From: an uncultured Ruthenibacterium sp.
Lineage (GTDB): Bacteria; Bacillota; Clostridia; Oscillospirales; Ruminococcaceae
NCBI GenBank assembly: GCA_944388395.1
Contig: CALXIP010000028.1
Coordinates: 1-41,459, forward strand
Length of the DNA stretch: 41,459 nucleotides
Reading direction: 5' to 3'
Shown: in pieces, positions 1 to 8,685 of the stretch
How positions within the stretch are numbered: position 1 is the first letter of the stretch
How the letters are laid out: every line of letters begins with the position of its first letter
The notes under the pieces: model-generated
Told to the model about the DNA's origin: nothing
The model's input: only the letters and a program-made list of their open reading frames with translations
The model's database searches: none
Position numbers and translations under genes: made by a program

Positions 1-1793
1 TCGACCGGGCAGCGCCTGTTCCCACCGAACCCGGCGCTTATCAGCGCACACAGCCCGACGCGGCTGCGGCCAGCGCCCTTCTGACCGGGCTGGAGATGTA
101 TTCCACGTTGGAAAAACTGCATCTGGAGGCGGCTTCCGCCCCACAGCAGACCGCTGCGCCTCTGCCCCAGACGGCCCTTCAGCCCCTGACACAGACGCCG
201 GAGAGCGGCCGCGTCTTTCTGTATTTTCAGCAAGACGCCCCTATTATTGTATATTCCGAAAACGTTTATACTTCCAGTATAGATTCGGAAGCATTTCTGG
301 ACCTGCTGGCCAACGACCGGGTGCAGAAGGAATGCTTTGACGCCAAGGCATTTTACCGCGCGGCTTTGCGGGCGCAGCGGCACGCCCGGGGCATTGTGTT
401 TGACGCAAAGCTGGCGGCCTATCTTCTGAACCCGTCGGCCAGCGAATATTCCATTGCACATCTGGCGGGCGCCTACGGCGCGTCGCCCTCTTTTGTCTGC
501 GCGGATGCCCCGGACGCCCCCTGTCTGGAGCCTTTGTGCGATGCGCTGCGAAGCGCCTGCGCCCAGCAGGGCATGGAATCGCTGCTGAACGACATGGAGC
601 TGCCCCTTGCGGAAGTGCTGGCCGAGATGGAGCACACCGGCATTCAGGTGGACAAAGAGGGCATTGAAGCCTTCGGCCGGGAACTGCAGGCGGCGCTGAC
701 CGCCGAACTGGCCGCCATCTATGAGGAAGTGGGCTACGAGTTCAACGTAAACAGCCCCAAGCAGCTGGGCAAAGCGTTGTTTGAGGACCTGGGCCTGCCC
801 ACCCGCAAAAAGACCAAGAGCGGATACTCCACCAGCGCGGATGTGCTGGAAAGTCTGCGCCGGTATACGCCGGTCATCGACCACATTCTGCAATACCGCA
901 CCTATCAGAAGCTGAACTCCACCTATGTGGAAGGACTTTTGAAGGTGATCGGGCCGGACGGGCGCATTCACTCCACCTTCAATCAGACGGAAACCCGCAC
1001 GGGCCGCATCTCTTCCAACGAACCGAACCTGCAGAACATCCCCGTGCGCACAGAACTGGGCAGCCGGTTCCGCCGGTATTTCACTGCCTGTGAGGGCTGC
1101 ACGCTGCTGGACGCGGATTACAGCCAGATCGAGCTGCGCATCATGGCCCACATTTCGGGCGATGAGCATATGCGGCAGGCCTTTGCCGACGGCGAGGACA
1201 TCCACCGGGCTACGGCCGCCCGCATTTACGGCGTTTCGCCCCAGGACGTGACCCCGGCCATGCGCTCGTCGGTGAAAGCCATCAACTTCGGCATCATCTA
1301 CGGAAAAGGCGCGTACAGTCTGTCCCAGGATCTGGGCATTTCCGTGAAGGAAGCCGAGGCGTTTATTCAAACCTATCTGGGTGCCTATCCCAAAGTGAAG
1401 GAATACATGGATGCCACCGTTGCCTTCGGCAAGGAACACGGCTACGTGGCCACCCTGTACGGGCGGCGCCGGGCCCTGCCGGAACTGGCGTCCAGCAATT
1501 TCAACGTGCGCGCCCAGGGTGAGCGCATGGCGCTGAACACCCCCATTCAGGGAACTGCCGCGGACGTGATCAAGCTGGCCATGGTGCGTGTGTTCCGCCG
1601 TCTGCGGGACGAGGGATTGCGCGCCCGGCTGATCCTGCAGGTACACGACGAACTGATCGTGGAGTGCCCGCTGGAAGAACAGGAACAGGCCGCCCGGATT
1701 CTGGGCGAAGAGATGCGAAAAGCGGCGGACCTCTCGGTGCCGCTGGTCGCGGATGTAAACAGCGGCGACACCTGGTACGCCGCCAAGGGATGA
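1..1793 (+). CDS. polA: DNA polymerase I, 3' part (5' end outside window)
   Basis: The reading frame is already open at base 3, so this is the C-terminal ~596 residues of a gene that begins upstream; the first ATG at 96 is internal. It fills gaps and replaces primers in replication and repair. Family A polymerase motifs are clear: motif A (DADYSQIELR, about 1110-1140), motif B (RSSVKAINFGIIYG, about 1262-1305) and motif C (VHDEL, 1641-1655). The region before the polymerase domain keeps the fold of the 3'-5' exonuclease domain, but I see no acidic DxE metal motif. Proofreading is therefore probably inactive, as in Bacillus-type Pol I. The stop overlaps the rimI start (ATGA), so the two genes are translationally coupled. 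Confidence 0.97.
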   Translation, partial: DRAAPVPTEPGAYQRTQPDAAAASALLTGLEMYSTLEKLHLEAASAPQQTAAPLPQTALQPLTQTPESGRVFLYFQQDAPIIVYSENVYTSSIDSEAFLDLLANDRVQKECFDAKAFYRAALRAQRHARGIVFDAKLAAYLLNPSASEYSIAHLAGAYGASPSFVCADAPDAPCLEPLCDALRSACAQQGMESLLNDMELPLAEVLAEMEHTGIQVDKEGIEAFGRELQAALTAELAAIYEEVGYEFNVNSPKQLGKALFEDLGLPTRKKTKSGYSTSADVLESLRRYTPVIDHILQYRTYQKLNSTYVEGLLKVIGPDGRIHSTFNQTETRTGRISSNEPNLQNIPVRTELGSRFRRYFTACEGCTLLDADYSQIELRIMAHISGDEHMRQAFADGEDIHRATAARIYGVSPQDVTPAMRSSVKAINFGIIYGKGAYSLSQDLGISVKEAEAFIQTYLGAYPKVKEYMDATVAFGKEHGYVATLYGRRRALPELASSNFNVRAQGERMALNTPIQGTAADVIKLAMVRVFRRLRDEGLRARLILQVHDELIVECPLEEQEQAARILGEEMRKAADLSVPLVADVNSGDTWYAAKG

Positions 1794-2221
1794 GCCCGCT
1801 GGTCCGCCCCATGGCCCCGGGCGACGCGGCGCAGGCTGCCGCGCTGGAAGCACGGGTGCCCGATTCCTGGAGCGAGGAATCCATCCGGGAGACGCTGGCC
1901 GAAGGCCACTGCTGTGTGGCGGAAGCGGACGGCCGGCTGATGGGGCTCTGCCTGTGCGGACTGGTGCTGGACGAGGCCTCGATCTATGCGGTGACCGTGG
2001 CCGAGGACATGCGCCGCCGGGGAGTGGCCCGGGCCATGCTGCAATGGATGCTGGCGCACCTGGCCGACCAGGGCGCCAAGACCGTATTTCTGGAAGTGCG
2101 CGCCCAAAACGAACCGGCCCGGGCGCTGTACCGGGCGCTGGGGTTCACGCAGGTGGGGCTTCGGCGCGGTTTTTATCGTGACCCCGCCGATGACGCGGTG
2201 CTGATGAAAAAGGAGCTGTGA
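1790..2221 (+). CDS. rimI: Ribosomal protein S18-alanine N-acetyltransferase-like GNAT protein
   Basis: This encodes 143 residues from the ATG at 1790, which shares bases with the polA stop; a longer upstream frame runs inside polA and is not credible. GNAT hallmarks are the acetyl-CoA binding stretch VAEDMRRRGVARAML and the C-terminal NEPARALYRALGF segment. RimI acetylates the N-terminal alanine of ribosomal protein S18. In Firmicutes rimI often lies beside the t6A genes, and here tsaD is two genes downstream, which supports the name over a generic GNAT. The length is normal for RimI (about 145-160). Confidence 0.85.
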   Translation: MSPLVRPMAPGDAAQAAALEARVPDSWSEESIRETLAEGHCCVAEADGRLMGLCLCGLVLDEASIYAVTVAEDMRRRGVARAMLQWMLAHLADQGAKTVFLEVRAQNEPARALYRALGFTQVGLRRGFYRDPADDAVLMKKEL

Positions 2222-2225
2222 GGAA

Positions 2226-2690
2226 ATGGAGCTTGTGTTGAAAATCGTGGGCATCGTTTTTCTGATCATGGGCGCGGTGTTCGGCGCACTGGGTCTGGTG
2301 CTTGTGTATGCTCTGCACTTTTCTCCGATGCTGCTTTTCTGCCTTCTGGGCGGTATTTTTCTGGCAGTGGGCATCGGCTTGCTGACTGCACGGAGCCGGA
2401 TGCGCCGCCGCAGGGAGCAGCTTCTGGAAGAGGGGCAGCGCATCAACGCCGACATTGTGGAAATCGGCTACGATACGCGCGTCAACGTCAACGGCCGGTA
2501 CCCGCTGGTCATTCGCTGCCAGGCTGTGAACCCGGAGGACGGGCACGTCTACGTATTTCAAAGCCAGCCCTTCTGGTTTGACCCCGCACCGTTTCTGGGC
2601 GAGCGGACCCAGCTTCCGGTGTATGTGGACCCGGACAACTACCGCCACTACGCCGTGGATACACAGGGCATTGTGCCCGAGAAGGGCTGA
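2226..2690 (+). CDS. DUF3592-like small membrane protein
   Basis: A protein of 154 residues with two hydrophobic helices (about residues 5-28 and 32-53). A basic patch (RSRMRRRREQ) follows, then a soluble domain that ends in PVYVDPDNYRHYAVD. The overall plan (two membrane helices plus a small beta domain with a YVDPxNP-like end) resembles DUF3592 proteins of unknown function. It starts 4 bp after the rimI stop with AAGGAG about 10 bases before the ATG, so it belongs to the polA-rimI-tsaD transcription unit. No enzymatic motif is visible. Confidence 0.75.
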   Translation: MELVLKIVGIVFLIMGAVFGALGLVLVYALHFSPMLLFCLLGGIFLAVGIGLLTARSRMRRRREQLLEEGQRINADIVEIGYDTRVNVNGRYPLVIRCQAVNPEDGHVYVFQSQPFWFDPAPFLGERTQLPVYVDPDNYRHYAVDTQGIVPEKG

Positions 2691-2705
2691 GGAAGGAAGG
2701 ACAAC

Positions 2706-3713
2706 ATGAAAATCTTGGGCATTGAATCAAGCTGCGACGACACCTGTGCCGCTGTGGTAGAGGACGGACGCCGGCTTTTGTCAAATTGCATCGCCTCCAG
2801 CGCGCAGGAACAGAATCTGTACGGCGGCGTGGTGCCGGAAATTGCCAGCCGGCGGCATATTGAAAACATCTCCGGCGTGGCGCAAAGCGCGCTGGACGAT
2901 GCAGGGCTTTCCATGGAAGACATCGACGCAGTGGCCGTGACCTTTGCCCCCGGGCTGATCGGTGCCGTGCTGGTGGGCGTCAACTTTGCCAAAGGACTCA
3001 GTTACGCCGCCGAAAAGCCTTTGATTCCGGTGCACCATCTGCGGGGCCATGTGGCCGCGCTGTATCTGACCCACCCGGAACTGGAGCCGCCCTTTTTGTG
3101 CCTGGTGGCCAGCGGCGGACACAGCCACATCGTCTGGGTGGAAAGCTATACCAAATTCAAGGTGCTGGGGCGCACGGTGGACGACGCCGCGGGCGAAGCC
3201 TTCGACAAAGTGGCCCGCACGCTGGGCCTGGGCTATCCCGGCGGGCCGGCGGTCAGCAAGGCTGCTCTGGGCGGAAACCCCAAGGCATACCCCCTGCCCA
3301 CACCCCATGTGGAAGGCAAATACAACGTAAGTTTTTCGGGCCTGAAAACCGCGGTGCTGAACACGGTGAACCACGTGCGGATGCGGGGCGAGGAAATCAG
3401 CGTGCCCGACATGGCCGCCAGTTTCCAGCAGCGCATCACCGATATTCTTGCCGAAAAGCTTTTGCTGGCGGCCGGTGACCTGGGCGCGAAAAAAATCTGT
3501 CTGGCGGGCGGCGTAGGTGCCAACCTGGCGCTGCGCCAGAAGCTGGAAAAAGGCGCAAAGCGCCTTTCCGCCCAGCTGTATCTGCCGGAACTGAAGCTGT
3601 GCGGCGACAACGCGGCCATGGTGGCGGCCCAGGGCTATTACGAATATCTGGACGGAAATGTGGCGGACCTTTCGCTGAACGGCCTGCCCACACTGAACAT
3701 CGATTACCGTTAA
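2706..3713 (+). CDS. tsaD: tRNA N6-adenosine threonylcarbamoyltransferase
   Basis: A full-length 335-residue TsaD (Gcp/YgjD) of the ASKHA fold. With TsaB and TsaE it moves the threonylcarbamoyl group from TC-AMP to A37 of ANN-decoding tRNAs. Visible marks are the N-terminal GIESSCDDT, the metal-binding HHLRGH (H111 and H115), ASGGHSH in the phosphate-binding loop region, AGGVGANLALR and the late CGDNAAM motif. The start has a strong site (GGAAGGACAAC then ATG). It is the last gene of the polA-rimI unit and is followed directly by a terminator. A tcdA-like gene of the same t6A/ct6A pathway lies 5 kb away. Confidence 0.97.
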   Translation: MKILGIESSCDDTCAAVVEDGRRLLSNCIASSAQEQNLYGGVVPEIASRRHIENISGVAQSALDDAGLSMEDIDAVAVTFAPGLIGAVLVGVNFAKGLSYAAEKPLIPVHHLRGHVAALYLTHPELEPPFLCLVASGGHSHIVWVESYTKFKVLGRTVDDAAGEAFDKVARTLGLGYPGGPAVSKAALGGNPKAYPLPTPHVEGKYNVSFSGLKTAVLNTVNHVRMRGEEISVPDMAASFQQRITDILAEKLLLAAGDLGAKKICLAGGVGANLALRQKLEKGAKRLSAQLYLPELKLCGDNAAMVAAQGYYEYLDGNVADLSLNGLPTLNIDYR

Positions 3714-3717
3714 AAAA

Positions 3718-3749
3718 GAGGCGGGACGCTTGTGCGTCCCGCCTCTTTT
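3718..3749. terminator. Bidirectional rho-independent terminator between tsaD and the small membrane gene
   Basis: A perfect 12-bp stem (GAGGCGGGACGC 3718-3729 with GCGTCCCGCCTC 3734-3745) has a 4-base loop, A6 before it and T4 after it. It can end transcription from tsaD on the plus strand and from the convergent minus-strand gene. Confidence 0.93.
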
Positions 3750-3753
3750 CGTT

Positions 3754-4014
3754 TCAGCGTTTGACCAGCGCCCGGCCCAGCCGGGCAAGATACCACAGCG
3801 GCAAAAGGCCCAAGGCCCAGAACAGCAGGCGTTTTCCCCATCCGATGTCCATGGCCGCACCGCACCAGAGCAGCAAAACGCCGGTGCCGCCCAGCAGCAA
3901 AAGCAGAAATGCCCCCAGAAGAACGCGCACCGCCCGGGGCACCTTGCGCGAGGTGACCCCCGCCGCCGACCCCTCCACCAGAAGGGAAAGAATGATTTCC
4001 ACCAGCACTTCCAT
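3754..4014 (-). CDS. Small hypothetical membrane protein (86 aa)
   Basis: The start is set at 4014 because GGGAGGGG lies 5 bases before that ATG; an ATG 18 bases upstream has no such spacing. The protein has an N-terminal amphipathic stretch, then a VTSRKVPRAVR segment and two hydrophobic helices (about residues 32-54 and 62-78). No family was recognised. It has its own promoter (4042-4070) and terminator, which supports it as a real gene despite its size. Confidence 0.7.
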   Translation of the reverse strand: MEVLVEIILSLLVEGSAAGVTSRKVPRAVRVLLGAFLLLLLGGTGVLLLWCGAAMDIGWGKRLLFWALGLLPLWYLARLGRALVKR

Positions 4015-4041
4015 GGCGACCCCTCCCGACACATTTTCTAC

Positions 4042-4070
4042 AGTTTAACAGGACCGTGTACTTTTTTCAA
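4042..4070 (-). promoter_or_regulatory. Sigma-70 type promoter of the small membrane gene
   Basis: On the minus strand, -35 TTGAAA (4065-4070) and -10 TAAACT (4042-4047) are separated by 17 bp. It ends about 28 bases before the chosen start codon. Confidence 0.6.
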
Positions 4071-4155
4071 CCGCGACGTGGATTTTTGCCCGGCGCCGTG
4101 TTATGATGGAAACGTTCCTGTTTGGGACCCTTTGACAAAACCGGCGGAGGTTGGT

Positions 4156-5460
4156 ATGAGCTCTGTGCAAAACAAATTCTGGCGCTATGTGCTTCCCAGC
4201 ATGGCGTCTCAGATGCTGACTGGATTTTTTATTATTGTGGATGGTTTTTTCATCGGCCAGCGCATGGGCGACACCGGCCTGGCCGCCATCAATCTGCTGT
4301 GGCCCATCGCGGCGGTGATTCAGGCTTCCGGGCTGGGGCTCGGTTCGGGCGGAAGCGTGCTGCTGGCCTCGGCCCTGGGCGCAAAAGACGAGGCCCGTGC
4401 TCTGCGCGCCCGCGGCAACGCACTGCTGTGTCTGGGCATTGCCAGTCTGGTTTTGACGGTGGTTCTCTGGTTTACCTATCCGGCGCTGCTGGTCTGGCTG
4501 GGTGCCCGGGACCAGTTGTACGCCCCTGCCGAAGAATATGTGCAGGTCGTGGTTTTATGCTGCGCCGCACAGGTGTTCAACAGCGGCCTGAACCCGCTTT
4601 TGCGGGGTGCGGGCCGCACGATCAGCGCCATGGCCGGTATGGTGATGGGGCTGCTGTGCAATATTTTTCTGGACTGGCTGTTCATCATGCCGCTGGACAT
4701 GGGCATGCGCGGCGCGGCCATGGCCACGGTGCTGGCCCAGTTCCTCAGCGCCGTATTTCAGCTGGTTTGCCTGGTCTTTCAAAAGCAGCACCCCATGCGT
4801 GCCGCGCAGTTTGTACCCAGCCTGCCGCTGCTGCGCCGGCTGGTGGTAACGGGGCTTTCCCCCTTCGGACTGTCGCTGTCCGCCAGCATTCTGATTTTGT
4901 TCAATAACTGGCAGTGCCTGCGGTGGGGCGGGCAGAGCGCCGTAGCCACCTATGCCATTCTCAGCTATCTGCTGGGCAGCCTTCAGCCCCTGCTCACCGG
5001 CATCGGCGAGGGCATGCAGCCGCTGTGCAGCTATTGCCGCGGCGCGGGCGATGAAGCGGGCCTGCACCGGCTTCTGGTGCGTGGTCTGCGTCTGATTTTG
5101 CTGTTCAGCACCGCGCTGTGCGCCGGTTCGATTGTTCTGCGGGGGCAGATCCCCGCGCTGTTCGGCGCTTCGGCCGCCACGGCCGCCGGGTCTGAATTCG
5201 CCATTGTGTGTGCAGCGCTGTCCCTGCCTTTGTGGGGCGTGGTCCGCCTGTTTTCCTCTTATTTTTACGCCACCCACCAGACGCGGCGCAGCCTGATCTT
5301 TATTTTTGGCGACCCGCTGGTGGTCAGCCCCCTGTGCCTGTATGTTCTGCCGCTGTTTGCACAGCTGAACGGCGTGTGGCTGGCCGCGCCCGCAGCGCAG
5401 GCCATCCTCGTTCTTCTGCTGGGCTGGATGCTTTGGAGAAACCGAACGTTTGCAAACTGA
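4156..5460 (+). CDS. MATE family multidrug/Na+ antiporter-like efflux protein
   Basis: A 434-residue polytopic protein from the ATG at 4156, which has GGAGG 5 bases upstream; the longer open frame from 3730 runs through the terminator and is not coding. The N-terminal region (QMLTGFFIIVDGFFIGQRMGDTGLAAINLLWPI) is the classic MATE pattern, and it is repeated in the second half (LLTGIGEGMQPLCSYCRGAGDEAGLHRLL). About 12 membrane helices fit the family size of 440-460. It probably exports cationic drugs or metabolites in exchange for Na+ or H+; the substrate cannot be told from sequence. It is a single gene with a terminator directly after the stop. Confidence 0.93.
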   Translation: MSSVQNKFWRYVLPSMASQMLTGFFIIVDGFFIGQRMGDTGLAAINLLWPIAAVIQASGLGLGSGGSVLLASALGAKDEARALRARGNALLCLGIASLVLTVVLWFTYPALLVWLGARDQLYAPAEEYVQVVVLCCAAQVFNSGLNPLLRGAGRTISAMAGMVMGLLCNIFLDWLFIMPLDMGMRGAAMATVLAQFLSAVFQLVCLVFQKQHPMRAAQFVPSLPLLRRLVVTGLSPFGLSLSASILILFNNWQCLRWGGQSAVATYAILSYLLGSLQPLLTGIGEGMQPLCSYCRGAGDEAGLHRLLVRGLRLILLFSTALCAGSIVLRGQIPALFGASAATAAGSEFAIVCAALSLPLWGVVRLFSSYFYATHQTRRSLIFIFGDPLVVSPLCLYVLPLFAQLNGVWLAAPAAQAILVLLLGWMLWRNRTFAN

Positions 5461-5490
5461 AAAAGCGCACCCTTCGGGGTGCGCTTTTTG
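5461..5490. terminator. Bidirectional terminator between the MATE gene and the M23 gene
   Basis: The hairpin AAAAAGCGCACCC-TTCG-GGGTGCGCTTTTT has a UUCG-type tetraloop. A- and T-rich arms allow termination from both sides, serving two convergent genes. Confidence 0.93.
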
Positions 5491-5492
5491 TT

Positions 5493-6629
5493 TTACAGAT
5501 AGTCAAACACGCTGACCGGCGTGCCGTTGAGGTTGGCTTCAAAATGCAGGTGATTGCCGGTGGAACGCCCCGTGCTGCCCACGTAACCGATCAGCTGGCC
5601 CTGTTCTACCACAACGCCGTCCCCGATGCCATCCGCCCGGGCCGACATGTGGGCGTAAATGGTCACCAGCCCGCCGCCGTGGCTGATTTTTACACAGGTG
5701 CCATAGCTGGAATCCGCGTGAGTGGACACCACGCCGCCAGCCGCCGCGTAAATGCGCGTTCCCTTGGGAGCCGGAATATCCGTTCCCCGGTGAAAACTCT
5801 GCTGGCCGGTAATGGGGTCCGTGCGCCAGCCCATGGGGGAATTCTGCGTATAGCCCGGCAGCGGCCAGACAAAGGTGCCACCGGTGAAATCCACCCCGGG
5901 GTTATCGTCCTGGGCCGCCCACTCGGCATAGCGGCGCTCGGCCTCTTCGATTTCTTTCTCCTTTTCGGCGCTGGCTTTTTCGTAAGATTCCTTTTCCGCC
6001 TGCGCCTGGGTCATCTGCGAATCCGCCTGCTGCAGCGCTTGGGCATACTCCGCTTCCAGACGCTTCAGCTCCTCCTGCGAGGCGTTCAGCTGATCCATCT
6101 GCTGCTGTTCCTGCGCTGCCTGCTGCTCCAGCGTTTGCTCCTGCGCGCGCAGATTCTCCATGATCTGCGTATCGCTGACCGCGATGCTCTGCAGGTTTTC
6201 GGAAAAGCGCAGCATCTCGGAAAAGCTGTCCAGCCCCAGCAGCACACTGAGGCTGCTTTGACGGCTCATCTCGTAAATGCTCACCATCCGGTCCTCAAAT
6301 CTCTGTCGGCTGGCATCCAGCTGGGTCACGGTTTGAGCGATCTGCGCCTGTGTCTGCTCGATCTGGGCCTGCTGGGTGTCGATCTGCAGCTTCATGGCCT
6401 CGATCTGTGCGCCGATGTTGTTCTTTTTCTGGGTATACAGTTCCTTCTGCTGCCCCGCCTGTTCAATGTCGTCCTGCGCGTCCTCAATGCTCTGCTCGAT
6501 CTGCTGCTGTTCTTTGCGCAGACGCTCCAGTTCCTCAGCGGGCGTCTCTGCTGCGGCCGCGCCCATAGCCGGCACCAAGGCCAGCGCAAGAACCAGGGCC
6601 GCACATCGTTTTTTCCACACCAAATCCAT
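5493..6629 (-). CDS. Secreted coiled-coil M23 peptidoglycan hydrolase (EnvC/NlpD-like)
   Basis: A protein of 378 residues from the ATG at 6629. The TTG or GTG 6-9 bases further in would have better spacing from AGGGAG and is an alternative start. It has an N-terminal signal peptide (KKRCAALVLALALVPAMGAAAA). A long Gln/Glu-rich coiled coil (about residues 30-250) is followed by a LytM/M23 domain with all zinc ligands: H280 and D284 (HRGTD) and H360/H362 (HLH). It likely cuts peptide cross-links in the wall or is a regulated hydrolase in growth or division. It lies just downstream of the blaI/M56-M23 pair on the same strand but has its own promoter. Confidence 0.93.
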   Translation of the reverse strand: MDLVWKKRCAALVLALALVPAMGAAAAETPAEELERLRKEQQQIEQSIEDAQDDIEQAGQQKELYTQKKNNIGAQIEAMKLQIDTQQAQIEQTQAQIAQTVTQLDASRQRFEDRMVSIYEMSRQSSLSVLLGLDSFSEMLRFSENLQSIAVSDTQIMENLRAQEQTLEQQAAQEQQQMDQLNASQEELKRLEAEYAQALQQADSQMTQAQAEKESYEKASAEKEKEIEEAERRYAEWAAQDDNPGVDFTGGTFVWPLPGYTQNSPMGWRTDPITGQQSFHRGTDIPAPKGTRIYAAAGGVVSTHADSSYGTCVKISHGGGLVTIYAHMSARADGIGDGVVVEQGQLIGYVGSTGRSTGNHLHFEANLNGTPVSVFDYL

Positions 6630-6662
6630 CTCTCCCTGCCGCAAAAGCAGTGTTGTGTTACC

Positions 6663-6691
6663 AGAATAGCACACAGCGCGCAGCCCGTAAA
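6663..6691 (-). promoter_or_regulatory. Putative promoter of the M23 hydrolase gene
   Basis: On the minus strand, TTTACG (6686-6691) and TATTCT (6663-6668) are separated by 17 bp, about 34 bases before the start. The match to consensus is moderate. No terminator is visible between the upstream M56-M23 gene and this site, so read-through is possible. Confidence 0.4.
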
Positions 6692-6730
6692 CCGTTCCCG
6701 CTCATTTTTTACATGTGTATCTGTTTTGTC

Positions 6731-8281
6731 TCACGCCGTCGGTTCCAAAGTCGCCTGCTCTTCCTGCTGCGGAGCGGATGCCTGCAGATAGGCCATGGGG
6801 TCTTGCAGAACACCGTCTTTTTCCATCTCAATATGCACATGGTTGCCGGTGGAATTGCCGGTGCTGCCCACATAGCCGATCACCTGGCCCGCGGCAACGG
6901 TATCGCCCTCTTCCACGGTCACGCTGCTGCAATGGGAATACAGGCTCGTCATCCCGCTGCCATGGTCCAATTGCACGTACAGCCCCATGGACCATTCCTG
7001 GTCACTCTGGCCCACTTCGTTCTTCGCCGCCGTCACAACGCCTGCTGCCGGCGCGTAAATGGGCGTTCCCTCGTCCGCCGCAATGTCCACGCCCCGGTGG
7101 CTGCTTTCCGCAAAGGAGCGGCTCAGCGTATATTCTCCGCCCACCGGCCAGACCCAGCCGGTTTCTTCCGCGGTCAGAACCGGAGTGGATCCGGCAGAGG
7201 AGGCGGTGCTGTCCGGCGCGGAAGCGGATGCGCTTTCCGCCTGCGATGCGCTTTGCGGCTGCGATGTGCTCTGTGCCACAGAAGTGGAAGCCGTGCTCTG
7301 CGAAGAAGCCGCTTCCCTGGCGCTGCACGACACCAGCGCACTGGCCGCCGCCACCGCTATGCACAGTGCTGCCAGTACCGGAACGAACGTTTTCTTTTTG
7401 GTTTTGTCAAACATTGCTGTCACCCTTTCTTTCATGGTTCCCGGCGCGCCTGAAAATCCCGCCGCCAGAGCCAGCGCGCCGCGGCCGCGGCGCAGCGTTT
7501 CCAAAATAGCCATGCCGTATGCCTGCCGGTACGCGGTGGACCGATTGCGCAGCACCTGCGCGTCACAGGCCAGCTCCAGATTGCGGTTGGCCGCCCGGGC
7601 CATGAGCCACACCAGCGGATTGAACCACTGCATACCGCAGGCGATCATCAAAAGGAATTTGAACCACAGATCACCCCGTTTCAGATGGCGGATCTCATGG
7701 GCCATCACATAGGGCAGCGTTTGGTCCGGCTGGCACCCGGGCAGATACACCGCGGGGCGCACAAGACCCGCCGCCATCGGCGAAAACAGTTCCTCCGCCC
7801 GATAGACACGGACAGGCCGCCCGGCCTCGGCCCGGGCCATCGCCTGCAGGCTGTCCTCTGCCGGAACGCGCCGGCTGCGCAGGCGCGCGGTGTACACCCC
7901 GTAAGCACCCAGCCGAAGGCCCAGCGTACAGACCGCCCCCAGCGCCCACACGTAAGGCAGCAGATCCCACACAGCGGACAAATCCAGAGAAACCGCCTGC
8001 TGTTCCGTCTTCTGCTGCGGCTGCGCGGTCCGGGGCACGGGTTGGGCCGTCTCCGCGTCCGCCGCCACGGTGATGGCCGCGGGCATTTCCACCTGTACGG
8101 GCGCCGCGGGAAGGCTCACATCCACCGGAAAGGCCAACCGCAGTGCCAGCACCAGAAACGCCAGGTGGAAAAAGTGGGGAGAAATATGCCTGCCCGCCCA
8201 GCGGCGCAGCAGCAAAAGCCCCACGATCAGGCCGCCGGTCCAGGGAACAAGTGCCAGACTGGTGTAAAACAAATCACGCAT
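6731..8281 (-). CDS. BlaR1/MecR1-type M56 membrane metalloprotease fused to an M23 peptidase domain
   Basis: A protein of about 516 residues; two adjacent ATGs (8284 and 8281) overlap the blaI stop. In 517-residue numbering, three N-terminal membrane helices (about 5-27, 35-55 and 105-132) precede an M56 gluzincin domain with HEIRH (196-200) and E237 in NLELACD. A fourth helix (300-319) is followed by a Ser/Ala/Gln-rich linker (321-370) and a C-terminal LytM domain with H396, D400 and HVH (482-484). In BlaR1 the extracellular part is a penicillin-binding sensor. Here it is an M23 domain with intact zinc ligands, so the signal is probably wall structure and not beta-lactam acylation (inference). 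No beta-lactamase gene is nearby. Confidence 0.92.
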   Translation of the reverse strand: MRDLFYTSLALVPWTGGLIVGLLLLRRWAGRHISPHFFHLAFLVLALRLAFPVDVSLPAAPVQVEMPAAITVAADAETAQPVPRTAQPQQKTEQQAVSLDLSAVWDLLPYVWALGAVCTLGLRLGAYGVYTARLRSRRVPAEDSLQAMARAEAGRPVRVYRAEELFSPMAAGLVRPAVYLPGCQPDQTLPYVMAHEIRHLKRGDLWFKFLLMIACGMQWFNPLVWLMARAANRNLELACDAQVLRNRSTAYRQAYGMAILETLRRGRGALALAAGFSGAPGTMKERVTAMFDKTKKKTFVPVLAALCIAVAAASALVSCSAREAASSQSTASTSVAQSTSQPQSASQAESASASAPDSTASSAGSTPVLTAEETGWVWPVGGEYTLSRSFAESSHRGVDIAADEGTPIYAPAAGVVTAAKNEVGQSDQEWSMGLYVQLDHGSGMTSLYSHCSSVTVEEGDTVAAGQVIGYVGSTGNSTGNHVHIEMEKDGVLQDPMAYLQASAPQQEEQATLEPTA

Positions 8282-8666
8282 CATGGGTTTTCCCTGCCTT
8301 TCGGATCAGCTCTTCCAGCTCGCTTAAATCCTCTCCGGACAGAGTTTCTTCCTCTACCAGCGCCGCGATCATACTCTTGACCGAGTTTTGATAATAGCGG
8401 CTGAGCAGGCCCTTTGTCTCCTGCCTGCGGTACTCTGCTTCGCTCACCAGCGCCTGATACAGCGTAAACCGCCCCTGCCGGGTGAGCTCTACAAATCCCT
8501 TGTCCGTCAGGCGGCCCAAAAGAACTTTCAGCGTACTCAGCGTCCAGTCATGAGTCTGGCTCACATCCTGCCAGATGCGGGCCGTGCGCACCGGGCTGTG
8601 GTACTTCCACAGCACCAGCATTACATCCCGCTCGGCATCCGGCAAACGTTCCAATTTCTGTTCCAT
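8274..8666 (-). CDS. BlaI/MecI/CopY family transcriptional repressor
   Basis: A protein of 130 residues. The start at 8666 is chosen because GGAGG lies 7 bases before it; the ATG at 8684 would put the ribosome site inside the coding region. It has a winged helix in the first 75 residues (ERDVMLVLWKY, WTLSTLKVLLGRLTDKGFV), then the dimerisation helices typical of BlaI. BlaI binds TACA/TGTA dyads as a dimer and is cut or released when the partner M56 protease is activated. It overlaps the M56-M23 gene by a few bases. Two operator-like repeats lie on its own promoter, so autoregulation is expected. Confidence 0.93.
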   Translation of the reverse strand: MEQKLERLPDAERDVMLVLWKYHSPVRTARIWQDVSQTHDWTLSTLKVLLGRLTDKGFVELTRQGRFTLYQALVSEAEYRRQETKGLLSRYYQNSVKSMIAALVEEETLSGEDLSELEELIRKAGKTHDA

Positions 8667-8685
8667 CCTGTCCCCTCCATTCATC

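Noticed and set aside
8666..8684. Upstream ATG (8684) as start of the BlaI-type gene
   Set aside because: The ribosome site GGAGG would lie inside the coding region. The ATG at 8666 has ideal 7-base spacing.
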